NCBI GenBank assembly: GCA_022457155.1
Contig: JAJGOT010000237.1
Span: 62,001-126,000, forward strand
Direction: 5' to 3'
Source: Cladopsammia gracilis
Taxonomy: Eukaryota; Cnidaria; Anthozoa; Scleractinia; Dendrophylliidae
Length of the DNA stretch: 64,000 nucleotides
Shown: positions 44,460-56,599 of the stretch, piece after piece
Layout: each line of letters opens with the position of its first letter
How positions within the stretch are numbered: position 1 is the first letter of the stretch
The notes under the pieces: model-generated
What the model saw: only the letters and a program-made list of their open reading frames with translations
Databases searched by the model: none
What the model was told of the DNA's origin: nothing
Program-made: the position numbers and the translations under genes

Positions 44460-47400
44460 GATGATTTACCGCTGACTTTTTTCAGACCAAAATCGTTGCT
44501 TTTCTGACTTTAGAAGCAGCACTAACCTCGCTATTTTGTAAGAAGCTATAGCGCACTACACCACTCCACCACCGGCCGAGTTAATCTTGACCGAGCATGT
44601 CTATTCAGCTGTCTATTATTTGAAAAACACACATGCTTTGAGTTTGAGTGACAAATGGCTTATCAAACTTAAAATTTAAATCATGACAAAATTGCAGACA
44701 AGTCCAGAAATGATTTTTTAATGGTCTCGCGGATCGGAGAGCTAGACAAAGTTCAAATTGTGACAATTCTTCGTTAACGTTTCTACTGATAATATGGGCT
44801 ATTTTAAGAAAATTCCCGTTTCCTGAAATAGATCCTGGTTTCGCTAGAGAGAGCACATTATGTAACTTCACTGACTGGTCCCGCCCGTTGAGACGAGGAG
44901 CCGAGCGCTAGTCCAATATTCCAAATGACAAGAATACTTGAAAAGAATAACTAGTTATTAAGGCAATTATGGTGTCACCTTAAATCCGCACCGTTTTCTA
45001 TCGACCTTTGGACTTTTGCATATTTCAAGTGCAATTGCATAGGACGGACCACACAAAATAAGCATATTTCAATATGATCAAACTTTTTTTTTTCTGAGCG
45101 GTCAAACACTCATTTTTGCAGTTATATCGAGCGTCGTAAACCGGCTACACTTTCAATCTCGAAGGCAACACAATGTGTGCTTCGCGGTTTGTTGGGAAAA
45201 CCATATTTGCGCAAACAAGCGCCAAGCGATGCGCGCGTAAAGTATTTGGTTAGACTTCATACACATGTATTAAACGCTGATTATGTGGAATGTTGAGTTG
45301 TTGTTCAAATTGTAGTAGAACGTGTGAGATTGTGAACAGAAAATTAATTGTTGAAGGAGAAAAAATAAAGAACATTTTATAGTCCTCAGATTGTGTACGA
45401 CTGTGACAAGACGGATGATTCGAACAAAGATGCGCTATAGTTCCTGATGCGTGACTTTCAAATCGTACATCACTTGGAAAGTGTCTTACTGTGACGTTTA
45501 TTTCTCCAATATTCCAATTTGGCATTTATCATTCTTTTACTGAAGGGTTACAGAAATACTAATCACATTGTTACTTTTGGAAATAATCCATTTCAAGATA
45601 CCGTTTTAATGTACATGAATTAATGAATTAATATCTTTTCCAGCTTGTTGCAGCATACTTCTGACACTAAAAAAATAGTTTTCAAACCTAATCAGTACCA
45701 ACAGGAGACAAAAATATCAAAATGAAATTATGCTATCTGCAGTCGCCGGTGCCATTAAGGAACAGTTTTAGACGCATCTATTAATTAGTTAAGACTTAAA
45801 CGAGGTCATGAGTCATTTCTTGAAGCAATGAGCAAATACTACCTTTTCCTATTTGCAGGGTTGATTTTACTAGTTTTCAACAGAGGTCAGATTTCCTATG
45901 CACAGAGCGGCTAGTTAATCGGTGTCAACTTGAAGAATAGTCCTTTATTCTTGCTATTTCTCTCTGGTTCAATCAAGCTTCGTCTAAATGATAAGTTCAG
46001 AGTCAGCAACCGGAGCAGGCAGAAAAAGTTTTGAACATTGTAAAAAGGGGAAGCAATACCATTTTACCCTTCAAAGCCTGAGAAGGAAAAAAGGGGGATT
46101 TGTGAATCGAAAAAAATATAAGAAATATTTAACATTTGATGAAATAATTGTTGGTATTTCAAAAATGATTTTCCGTCTTCTATCTCGTCTTTAAAACTCT
46201 TTCTATTTCATTAATATCCAACTGTATTCCTTCCCTCATTAAAAAAAGGATAGAATGACAACGAAAATACGAATAAATAAAATTAAAAGAAAGCTATCAA
46301 TGGACGCACTCTCCTGCGGTGTACTTTGTTTTTCAATTTTCATTGGAAATTTGACAAAATTGTTTAAATTTCTAGTTTGGCCCTCGATGGGAGGTAAAAG
46401 TCTACAGCTCAATTATTTGTTCAAATCATCCCTGACGTATTGAGAACGTAAGTGGTTCTTAGATATCATAGCCTCGAGCGGCTGTCCACTAATGGACTAA
46501 TTACAACCAGTTAGGAACTGCTTCTGTGGCGCGAAAAATGACCAGTGACCCCAGTTAAAATTGCGGAACTTTACAATGCACTGTATTTGTTTTACGCGGG
46601 CGTCTCTTTAAATTCTTTTGTCTTAAGTTGCCCCGTCACTCATGCCCTGCATGACGCTATGGATAGAGAATTTTGAGCAAGTGTTGAACTTGACTTTTAC
46701 AGAAGCATCCCTGCGGCCGGGATTCAAAACCGAAAGAAAAAAATTCTAATTTTGCAAAACTGATTCAAATTAACACTCGGCATATAAGAAACTAAAGCTC
46801 CGCTGCATCCATTTGAATGGACACGGTTCAGGGTGTTATTCCAGCAGTCGCACTGTACATAGAGACGCCACATATTCATGTATATGCACATGATTGCACT
46901 TGAGGTTTTACGCTAGTTGGGAAAGGCTTCTTCAAGGACCGATCTGTGTGGGAATTTCACAACACAGACATGCAGTTTCGCGGTTTTCAATCAAAATAAC
47001 TTACATACTTCCAAAAGAGCTTCAACTAAGATCACCGCTCCTTGGACAATAATCAGTCTTGAATCTCACTGCTGAGCAAAATACCATTTTTAGTAGATGA
47101 AAAGGTAAGTCATAAGGTACTGTTACATTTACCAAGAAACTGATTTCTCTCATTGCCAAGCAGACAGGTGCCGTGGTAAAACTTATTGATGCCTCAACAA
47201 ATTCTCCGAACTTAGCCACATTCAGAGGTGAACGCATACTAAGCAATAAGTACAATTTATATCTTGAACTACCGGGATGAAGGTCGATGAATCCGGTTTT
47301 AGTATGATAGTATCCAAACTGACCATGACAGAGATTCGGTGGCACCCTATAAAGACCGATTAGCCAGGGAATTCAATTGGAGAATGAGAAATCCCGTGAT

Positions 47401-50400
47401 AATACAACAAAAACGTATTATGCCACGAAATGTTCTGAGGAACTTTCGTTTGAATGTTCATCACTTCCACATGATACCGTCAACCGGTTAGAACCATGCA
47501 ACTACGTCCGGTATAACACCGTTCGCTCTGGCGAAAGGCAAGTGCTCGAAATGTCAGCTTTTTCAATCTCTTTACGGTGGCCATACAATTTACCATATCA
47601 ACTCAGCTGATACAACCATAGAAACTAACACCTTTATTCATTTAGAGTCAGTATAACAAACACCTGACTTTCATAGCTACTGCTTTAATTTGAAAAGTTC
47701 TGATCTGAACGACGCACTCTCAGGGATGTAGAACGAGCTTACACACAGTAAGGTTTTATTTTCAACATGACCTTTTATTTGAATGGTCACACTTAATCCG
47801 CAGACGCAAACGTTTCAACCGCCGACCTTACAAAGCATAATAAACAGCACCATGGGAAATAAGCTCAATAGCTTTCATTTCAATGGACTTGATCAAGAGA
47901 CGAGAAAAGTAGAGCTTCGAGTTAACTATACTGGAATGTCCACTGATACAATTATTTCCACGGCTGTTTTGCAATTAACCTAATGACAAAAGAAGACATG
48001 TTTTCATTTCTAATGGTGTGTGTGAATGACTCTTTCCTGCGGGTCAGTAAGCGCACTTGACGACTTATTGTTTGTAAAATTCCTAGACTAAACAGACAAG
48101 ATCATGTGCTCTTTATCATGTAAATATATTCACCGCAGAGTTTCTTTTCAGGTCCTAAAGTTACCGTAAAAGGACTCGAAATCGAACAGATCTTTGTTGT
48201 TCAAGTGTTTAAGCTGATCAAAGCCGTGCAAAGTTCATGTTTTTATTTCACCACATAAAAGCAAATAAAACACCGCGTTTTGGATTTCAATCCAACAACA
48301 GCAAACCTCCTGAACAAGCATAATTTTCTTCCCCACTTGAAATGAGTATTGTTAATTTCTCGCGCCCCCTTAAAATATGACGTCAACGATAAGTTTCGTA
48401 ACGCCCTGAAAACACCTTTAGTTGCCAACATTAATCTATGAAGGCTTTGTTATACAATGATGTACTTGAAACTGCTCTATTCTATGCTCCAGTATTTGAC
48501 GTCAGCAGAGCCGGGTTGATCTTATTTCAAAACACTTTCTCGCGGACGATGTAATGTAATAGAAGAGCTGTGAAAACTTTTCACCCAATCAATCGCCTAT
48601 ACGATAACAAAGTATACACTTAGTATACTTAAACTCTAGTCTTTGACGTCAACAAAGCCCAATTCCCCCTTCCAAACACTTTTATCAAGCATGTTGATGT
48701 TGAATATGCGAAACAAATGCTATGAACCGTTTCAAACTGTGAACCCCGCGATCGCCTACGCTGGGATAATACATCATGTGATGATGACAAGAATACACTC
48801 CCGGATCCCTGCCTTCACGACGACAACAACCTACTTCCTGACAACCAAAAATGGTCTTTTTGCGTATATACAATAGACACGGGCTTTAGAAAGGTGAAAC
48901 TGAGTTATCACGCGTGAATAATCATTTTTTTAAACACTCTGACAAACTGGATCGAACGATCGAACTGTAAGAGAAAATCTTCTTATCAAGTACAGGTAAA
49001 AACATAACTTTCTTAAAGATGTATTGTTTCAGTGTTTTCCACGCCTTACAAAAACACTTGAGGTCTTTTCCAGTGCTATCTCAAGGTCTCATAAGCCAAT
49101 ACGCATCGAGGGCGCACGCGATATATACGCGCGAGTCTGACTCGCGAGGGGAACCCCATTGCTCTCAACACAGTTTGATTAGAGTTCCAGTAAACTCATC
49201 CCTCGCTGTATGGATTTTTAAAATTAAAGTGTAGATAGAAAATGAAACGGTCTTCAAAAAGATAATAATAACTTGTGCGATTTTTAATATAACACGTGGT
49301 TCACGTTTGTGTTAAGTTCGCGTGACCAGCGAACGTGTAAATTACCAGAATTTCATTTGAACTCCATGTGTGGTAACTACTTGTAGCCTGCCGCTACGTA
49401 CGTTGCATATTTGGCTTCAGCTCATAGTCAAAGTGAGAGAAACCATTGTTACGTTTCTTAACATGTTACTCCACAGCAGTCAATAGCAGAGACGTTCTCA
49501 GGGACAGATTTTCAACCAGTTAATGCGCCGTATTCAGTCATTTGGTTTCTCTTTTTACACTTCACCGGAAGCGAAAATAACCACAAGTCCATGTACATTT
49601 CCGGAATTTGTCCATCTCTTTTGAGAAAATGCGGAAAGACTTCGTCAAAAACAGACGTCGACGCGATTCCATGAGATTTTAAACTTCCTATAATAATCTG
49701 AGAAATCTGTGTAAAAGTTACTGAAAGAAGCAGTTCCCTTGTTGAAAAAGGATCACTCACAAGCGTTATTTTTTCCCATAAATTTTGCGCTTAATTTTCA
49801 CACCACAACATATCGTGAATATTAAAATTTCCCATGTTATTCATTATATTGGAATGTCGTGGTACGGTAAATTAAAGTAGACACTTTATAACGGCATATT
49901 CGTGGTTTTGTTTAGCATTTCTCTCGTCTCGAAAGATTTCACATCCTTTTGAGAAAATAATTGGCGGAAAAACTAGAACAAACAAAGCGACGACGAACGA
50001 GACAAATAATTACAGTGAGTTTGAATTTAATTAATACACATAAAAAATATTTCAATTTTACGGCATGCGTTTTGAATTATCGGTAGATATTGATATTTAT
50101 TGTCCCCAGAAAGACCTCATAATTTACCATGGCAACCGGGAGCCAATGAGAGGGGGCTTTAGCCAGGCACGATCGCTATGTGCCAATTAAGTTAATTTCA
50201 TGTCTATGGGGGTGGACTCTGTCATTTTCTAATTCTTTCGCATAGCAAACAATAAATTTTGTCAAGCTAATCTGTCTGTCCGAATCACGGCCTCTCAAGT
50301 GTTTCTCCATTTTTACAGGTTTGGGAGAATCGTGCAAGTCTAGCGTCAACCTCTGGGATTTACCTTGGAGGGAAAATATACAAGGATTCTCCACATTCTA

Positions 50401-50560
50401 CAGTCGGGGATCGGAAGTGTATTTTGGGTCGTAATAACTTCTGAGTGAGGTGATACTCGGACTTCTGTGTGGAATGTCAAATATCCTATTGCGTGAGAAA
50501 AAGCTCTCGGCTTTAACAGGCTAGTTTCAACGCGGCCCAAGCTTCCTTCGCTCGATATTT
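44460..50560. other. Gene-free stretch upstream of LATS
   Basis: No conserved protein or RNA gene was identified. A 107-codon minus-strand frame at 47022-47345 has no recognisable domain and no splice partner that I could find. Part of 50100-50560 may be the LATS promoter or 5' untranslated region. Confidence 0.45.
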
Positions 50561-50582
50561 TCTACTGTTGGATCTTCTCGCA

Positions 50583-50863
50583 GACAAGAGAGCGTCCGAG
50601 ACTCTGAATCGTCAATATTCCTGTTGCCAAACCAGACAACGTGAAACTGTATTCTTACTTATTCAACAATGGAATTTGAGAATCTCTGAGCTGGCGAGTT
50701 ATCGGAGCAGATAATTTCATCGCTGAAGGCTCGAGTTCTTGGACTTATTTTAGGATCTGTCGCGATAGGGCCATTTGATTTGGAGAGTGCTTTACTGTCG
50801 GGAGCTTCAAACCAAACACTTCCTAATCTGCGAGCGAAAAGAAAAGAACTCCAAATCGACAAA
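50583..50863 (+). other. Probable LATS 5' untranslated region
   Basis: A good acceptor (GGATCTTCTCGCAG, ending at 50583) precedes this stretch, so it may be an exon spliced from an upstream noncoding exon. The coding frame is open back to 50780 but has no ATG before 50864. Confidence 0.4.
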
Positions 50864-51256
50864 ATGTCGGGCAGCAGAGAAGAACAAATGAAGCCCAAGG
50901 TCTTCGTTGGCAATAGCCAACAAATGCTGCGAGATATAAAACAGAGTTTGAAACATTTGACGAGACAACCCGAAGGAAGAACACAACAAACGACGGTTTC
51001 AAATGCGGGCGCGAGAGTCAACGCAACCGTTGTAGAACAAGCGGCAGTTGTGAACCGGCCGATCGGCCACAATCCAAATCGCCGGTTTAGCGGACATGCA
51101 AAAGCTCTGGCTGAAATCAGGAGCAGTTTGAAACCCTTCGAGGCGCCGGAGTCAGGGTATTCGTCGTGCTCCGAGAGCTCCAGTTCCACTCAACCGACAG
51201 GGGAAGCCATCAATAAACAGCTGCTGGAACAACTCAGGGTCATGGGTTTAGACGAG
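50864..51256 (+). CDS. LATS1: LATS exon 1
   Basis: It holds residues 1-131, from MSGSREEQMKPKVF to the first half of the UBA domain (QLLEQLRVMGLDE). The donor is GTGTGT. A minus-strand frame over the same bases is an antisense shadow. Confidence 0.93.
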
Positions 51257-54200
51257 GTGTGTATGTAACTGCGTATATTTTGTGTTTGCCACACTAGCGC
51301 TTGTAATGTTACTACCCTCCAAATTACTGCATCATAAAAGTTTTACTTCGTAAGGTTACACTCAAGTTCAAATCAATTTCGTGCCTAGATACTGTCTATA
51401 CACGAGCTTTATTGTATATACTGAAGCGACATAGTTGGTGATAAATTCATGTCATATCTCTATATTTACATCTCTATAAAAAAATACACAAGATGGCTTG
51501 CATTGTTTCTCATAACTTCGCTTTACTGCCATCGCGCAGTTCGCGGCAAATGTAACTTTGGGCTCAACGCATCTTTTTTATTTTGAAGAGTTCCTAAATG
51601 AGCATGAGCTTCTTAATCGTATTTCTGACAGGGTAAAACAGGCGATTTTCCGCGCGATTGCTCGGTACATTTCGTGTTATGTTACAACATCCGCTGTCTT
51701 TACAATCTCAAACATTTCTTCCCTCCGCCAAATTGCTTCGTTTCTGCATACAGTGCGAAACAAAGCTTGGCTGCCGGAAGCGAGGGTCAGAGGGCTATAG
51801 CTCTTTTACAGATTGCGGATTCTTTTCGATTGTATAGCTTTTATTTTAACATTGAGTCTGAATCGCGGTCGTGTTCGGGTCAAATAATCGGTGTGAACGC
51901 TGAAGCGTTTGAAATTGAAACGTTCTGGAATATTCTATGTTGGACATTATTCCATTTCATTAGATTCAAAACAGTCAAGTGAGCATCTTGATACCACCAT
52001 CTTAGCCTGAAGTTGTCATTAGCGAAGACTGATAACTGTTTCTACTTTAAATAGCTGTCAATAATCCTTAATTAAATATCAAATTACCGAACTTACATTT
52101 TTTGAATCCCAAACAGTCATAAACCCCTATGAATGTGCTCTTGTTGATTGAAATCTGTCATATCCCTTGCAACATATGTTTTCCATTTGGGGTTCTTTGA
52201 GCATGAGTTGATTAAATTTCAATAATTTTTCCCTGACATAAAATACAGAGGTTTAGCAACTCAGCACATTTCTTATTGTATCCTTAATGGTATGTGATGT
52301 CTTTTTAGGAGTTGGCAACAGAAGCCTTGAGGATGACCTCAGGCAGACCTATGGAGGAAAGAATGGAAATGATTGAAAGGTTGGCAACCAGTGGCTACAA
52401 CAGGGTAAATTTTGGTTCAAATGCCCAAAGTATTAACCGTTCTCAGCTGCCTCCTCCATACAATGCAGCAGTCCATCGTATGCCTTGGAAAGGCTCACAA
52501 GAATCATTGAACAGTTCTAAAAGATCTGAATCTCCCATGATGGGACTGGATGGTTCAGCACAAATTTCACATCAACCTATAAAGAGGACAGTGTCTCCAG
52601 CAGGCATGCAGGCTTCCTCGGCAGAGCCTCCAAGGGCTGAATGGCGGGTCCAGAGATCAAATAATGTCGGGGCAATTGTCCCACAGCCTTGGCAAGGACA
52701 TCGTGTGCTGACACCTGGTCAGCAAAGATTTACAGAACGAACTGCTCCTACAGTGCAACCTGGCTGGCAACCTGTGGTTTCCTCCAGTGGAAGTCAACCC
52801 CCTCCCCAATTTCATGTAACTGCACAACTTAACTTATCTGGAAACAATTCAACAGTTGATGAATGTCAAGGAAGACCCACTGTATCAGGAAGTGGCACAA
52901 ATTCTATGTCCTTCAATATACTTGTTCAAACTAATTTTCCAACAAGTTCTTCTGGAAACATTCCGCCATCTTCTCAAGGACAATACTACCAAGCACCTCC
53001 TCAACGTGTTATCCCAACTGTTGTTCAAGGTGCAAACGGTGATGTGGTTTGCCACTCCCCTGTGCCACATGTGCCACAGTTTGTTCAATCATTTGATCCA
53101 ACTCGTCATCCTCCACCTGCATATGCCCCCATTGCAAAAAGACCATTAGGGTGCTCAGACGTTAGCATGTCGGAGACCAACTGGCAGAATTATGTTCCAC
53201 ATACATCATCTCGATCGCCCGTCCCTCCTCCAGAGCAGTGGAGGAACTCCTGGAACACAGAAACATCATCCAATTCTGGATCCATCAGTGATGAAATGCC
53301 ATGGTCTAGTTCATATAATGACAGTGGACCTCCATCACCACTGTCAGATTCATCATTTACAATTGATGGCCCAACAAAAGTTACAAATCCAACTGGGACA
53401 GTGGTTTACCGCCTTGACTCACCAAATTCACACAAAAGGCTTCCAATTCCAAACATGGAGTCTCAGGAAAATGCAATGCCATCTACCGAGGATGATGACC
53501 AAATGTCAGAGTGTGATATGGAAAACCTCAGTTTGCGTCAACGGTACCTACAGTCCAAGGAGAAATCAAAACTGAAAAATCTTTCTCCTGCTGCAACAAA
53601 ATTTTATTTCGAGCAACACTTTGAGAATGTAATGAAATCCACAGAGGAGCGAACAAAGAGGCGTGTGCAGCTGGAAGAGGAGATGCAGATGGTAGGACTT
53701 TCTCAGGATGCGCGGAACCAAATGAGACAAACTTTGTTTCAAAAAGAGACAAACTATAACCGCTTGAAGCGAACAAAGATGGACATTTCAATGTTTGACA
53801 AAATAAGCAAAATTGGAACTGGTGCATTTGGAGAAGTGTGGCTTGTACGAAAAATAGACACAAACATGTTGTATGCCATGAAAATTCTTCGGAAATCTGA
53901 GGTTCTGAAACGCAACCAGGTAGCTCATGTCAAAGCAGAACGGGACATGCTTGCTGAGGCAGATAATGCTTGGGTTGTCAAGCTCTATTATTCATTTCAA
54001 GATGATAAGTTTCTGTATTTTGTTATGGACTACATTCCTGGGGGAGACTTGATGAGTCTCTTGATTAAATTTGGCATATTCCCTGAAGATCTGGCCAGAT
54101 TTTACATTGCTGAACTTGTTTTAGCAATTGAATCAGTGCACAGAATGGGATTTGTGCATCGTGATATCAAACCAGACAATGTTTTAATTGACAAAGATGG

Positions 54201-55604
54201 TCACATCAAACTGACAGACTTTGGACTTTGCACTGGCTTTCGCTGGACCCACGACACCAAGTATTATCAGAAAGGGGACCACGAAAGACAACCAAGCATG
54301 GAATATGGTATGCTCCCATGGGATATTATGGACTATCCACACAATTACAATGATCATCTAATACAGAAGTCATTGTTAGAAATGAAGCCTTTGGAGAGGC
54401 GCACTTTCCGTAAGCACATGAGAAGTCTTGCACATTCGTTAGTTGGCACACCCAACTACATTGCCCCAGAGGTGCTGCAAAGGAGTGGTTACACACAGCT
54501 TTGTGACTGGTGGTCAGTGGGAGTGATCATGTATGAGATGCTTGTTGGACAGCCTCCATTTATGGCTGCAACTGCTGCAGATACCCAGCTGAAGGTAAGA
54601 AACCTTTGTTTATGTGCTCATTTTAATAACAGACAAAACAAAAATGTTTGTTAGCTTTGGTTTTGTGTTGGCTGAGGAGAAACTGTAAAACCAACATTAT
54701 TGCAATTTGGCTTGTGTATGTTTTCCCGCCAATTTCTTTTGGCTTAAAATTCTGATTGCAAAATATACAACAGTATTTGCGTTTGTTTTAATTGCTTACA
54801 GTATTGGTTTTATGACATTTACTTGGAAGTGGATTTTTTCAAGAGCTTTACTGTTAAAGGTATTTAAGTTAAGTGTCACTTCAAAAAGCCAAATACCTAT
54901 TGGAATCAATGAAAACCTAAAAATATTGGTCCTGTTTTGAAAACTGTCATTGTGGCTACAAATGAGTTACTTTTTCATTATATAGTGTATGAAGGTTTGA
55001 CCAGAAATAATCAAAAACTAGGTAGTACAATAATTTTAATGAAAACAAAATTCTTTAAGTTTGTAAAGGTGACTGAAAGAGCATTTTAAAACACGAATTA
55101 ATGTTTGTAAAATATTTGATTATACAGATTATCAACTGGGAAACGACACTGCGCATCCCTAAAGAAGCCCCTCTCAGCTTAGAGGCCAGGGACTTGATCT
55201 TAAGGTTGTGTACCAGCCCAGAGAGAAGGCTTGGGGCAAATGGAGTTGACGAAATCAAGAACCACCCATTCTTCCGGTTGGTTGATTGGGGTTATGGTGT
55301 GCGCCGCATGCAAGCACCATATGTTCCACAGATTGCTTCTCCTACTGACATATCAAATTTCGAACCCATGGATGAATCAGAAAGAATGAGTAGTGAAGAG
55401 GAGGAAGCTGATCTTGCTGATAATGAGGCGGCAGCAGACACAGTAGCAGCAGCACCCAAGCAGGGTCGGCATCCTGAGCATGCATTCTATGAATTCACCT
55501 TCCGAAGATTTTTCAATGATGGTGGAATCAACTATGCCTCGTCACGGCGATATTCATCAGATGACAGTGGCAGTGACACTGCTAAAGAACCTGTGTATGT
55601 CTAA
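50864..55604 (+). CDS. LATS1: LATS/Warts serine-threonine kinase (Hippo pathway)
   Basis: Three coding exons (50864-51256, 52309-54594, 55128-55604), all joined in phase 0, give 1051 residues. This is an AGC/NDR-family kinase that phosphorylates YAP/Yorkie once activated by MST/Hippo and MOB1. The N-terminus has QMLRDIKQSLKHL (about 20-34) and a UBA domain (about 116-160). PPxY motifs for WW-domain partners are at 179-182 (PPPY) and 400-403 (PPAY). The MOB-binding helix RQTLFQKETNYNRLKR lies just before the kinase domain, which starts at about 627. Catalytic residues are K656, D750 (HRDIKPDN) and D768 (DFG). An NDR-type insert precedes AHSLVGTPNY, with activation-loop S841. The hydrophobic motif FYEFTFRRFF has T1017 as the presumed MST target, and the tail ends PVYV. 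ATG 50864 is the first in frame. Cnidarians are expected to have a single LATS, so the symbol covers both vertebrate paralogues. Confidence 0.97.
52309..54594 (+). CDS. LATS1: LATS exon 2
   Basis: A single 2286-bp exon holds residues 132-893: the second half of the UBA domain, the proline/serine-rich disordered region with both PPxY motifs, the MOB-binding segment and most of the kinase domain, to ADTQLK at donor GTAAGA. Confidence 0.97.
55128..55604 (+). CDS. LATS1: LATS exon 3
   Basis: It starts IINWETTLRIPKEAPLSLEA, the end of the kinase C-lobe, and runs through ERRLGANGVDEIKNHPFF, an acidic stretch (SSEEEEADLADNEAA) and the hydrophobic motif to EPVYV and TAA. Confidence 0.96.
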   Translation: MINWETTLRIPKEAPLSLEARDLILRLCTSPERRLGANGVDEIKNHPFFRLVDWGYGVRRMQAPYVPQIASPTDISNFEPMDESERMSSEEEEADLADNEAAADTVAAAPKQGRHPEHAFYEFTFRRFFNDGGINYASSRRYSSDDSGSDTAKEPVYV

Positions 55605-55704
55605 ACTGTATTAAGTTTATGTAGTATTCTATTGTTGTTATATGGTGTTGACTCTAGGTGCTAAGTGTTCAAGTAATGTGTTCTTGTGGTAGGCCAGGGC
55701 AAGG

Positions 55705-55710
55705 AATAAA
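55705..55710 (+). terminator. Possible LATS polyadenylation signal (proximal)
   Basis: The first AATAAA hexamer after the stop codon is about 100 bases downstream. Confidence 0.4.
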
Positions 55711-56472
55711 GAAGTTTCACATCATGTCAAGTTTATACCAACCTGTACCTGTTGAATCTGTTTATCCTGTATTGAAAGTTGCTTCTTTCCTTTATCAATA
55801 TCAGTTATTTATTAGACAATTAACAAAACTCAGACATAAAACAATGTATTTTCCCTTGCTTGGCGTCAATTTTGTCATTTATACAGGGTACTGAGTTACA
55901 GTGGTTGCGTTAGTTTAAACATGAGGTAACTTGTTGTGGTTGATTATATTTAGTAAATAATGTTTATCTATGCTGTTGTTGTTCAAAAGAAATTATAATT
56001 AATGTTACTTTTTCTGCCTAATTCTGGGCCTTCTCATTTATCAAACACACTTTTTCTATTCAGATTTAGCTCGTATAACCTGAACAACAGTGTTTGGGTT
56101 AAAACCCATTCCAGATAAAAGAATGTGCAAACCTTAAAAGATATTATATATGTATAAAATAGAATGTTTTATCAAGAATGCATTGTGCACCAGCTTGGGT
56201 ACAAAGATTCAGAGTAACACTTGAACACTCAAGGTATTTTTAAGAAGAATTTGACCTTTTTACAGTTTTTCTATACACTCATTAAGTAGACTTAGTCTAA
56301 TATTTGTATTTGAGAGGAATATTTCTCGAGGAGAAATATAGAGATATTGGCAGAATTTTTTCAAATAAGACTTTAAATACTTGCTTAAAAGTCAGTTGAG
56401 TTTTAATTTATTATAACACTGTTGAATTTTTAAAAATTTCCTATACTCGAGATAGCAAAAGAGAAAAGGTGG

Positions 56473-56478
56473 AATAAA
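56473..56478 (+). terminator. Possible LATS polyadenylation signal (distal)
   Basis: A second AATAAA lies about 870 bases after the stop, shortly followed by a TTG-rich and T-rich stretch. A 3' untranslated region of that size is ordinary for LATS genes. Confidence 0.35.
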
Positions 56479-56518
56479 ATGTTGAGTAAAGAAAGAAAAC
56501 CATTGTTGTTGTTGTTAT

Positions 56519-56568
56519 TGTTTTTTTTTTTTTCAAGGGCGGGGGGGGGGGGGGGGGGGTGGGGGACT
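56519..56568. repeat. T run followed by a G run
   Basis: About 14 T, then a long G tract with few interruptions. It is low-complexity sequence and may mark the end of a C/G-run element lacking its other parts. Confidence 0.6.
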
Positions 56569-56599
56569 ATTAAGCTGTTGTTTACATAATTCTCTAGAT

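Noticed and set aside
47022..47345. 107-codon minus-strand ORF
   Set aside because: It has no family resemblance, no convincing splice sites, and lies in a repeat-rich stretch. It is kept only as a remote possibility.
50659..51189. 176-codon minus-strand ORF
   Set aside because: It is antisense to LATS exon 1, whose sense frame is clearly conserved.
53528..53863. 111-codon minus-strand ORF
   Set aside because: It is an antisense shadow of LATS exon 2.
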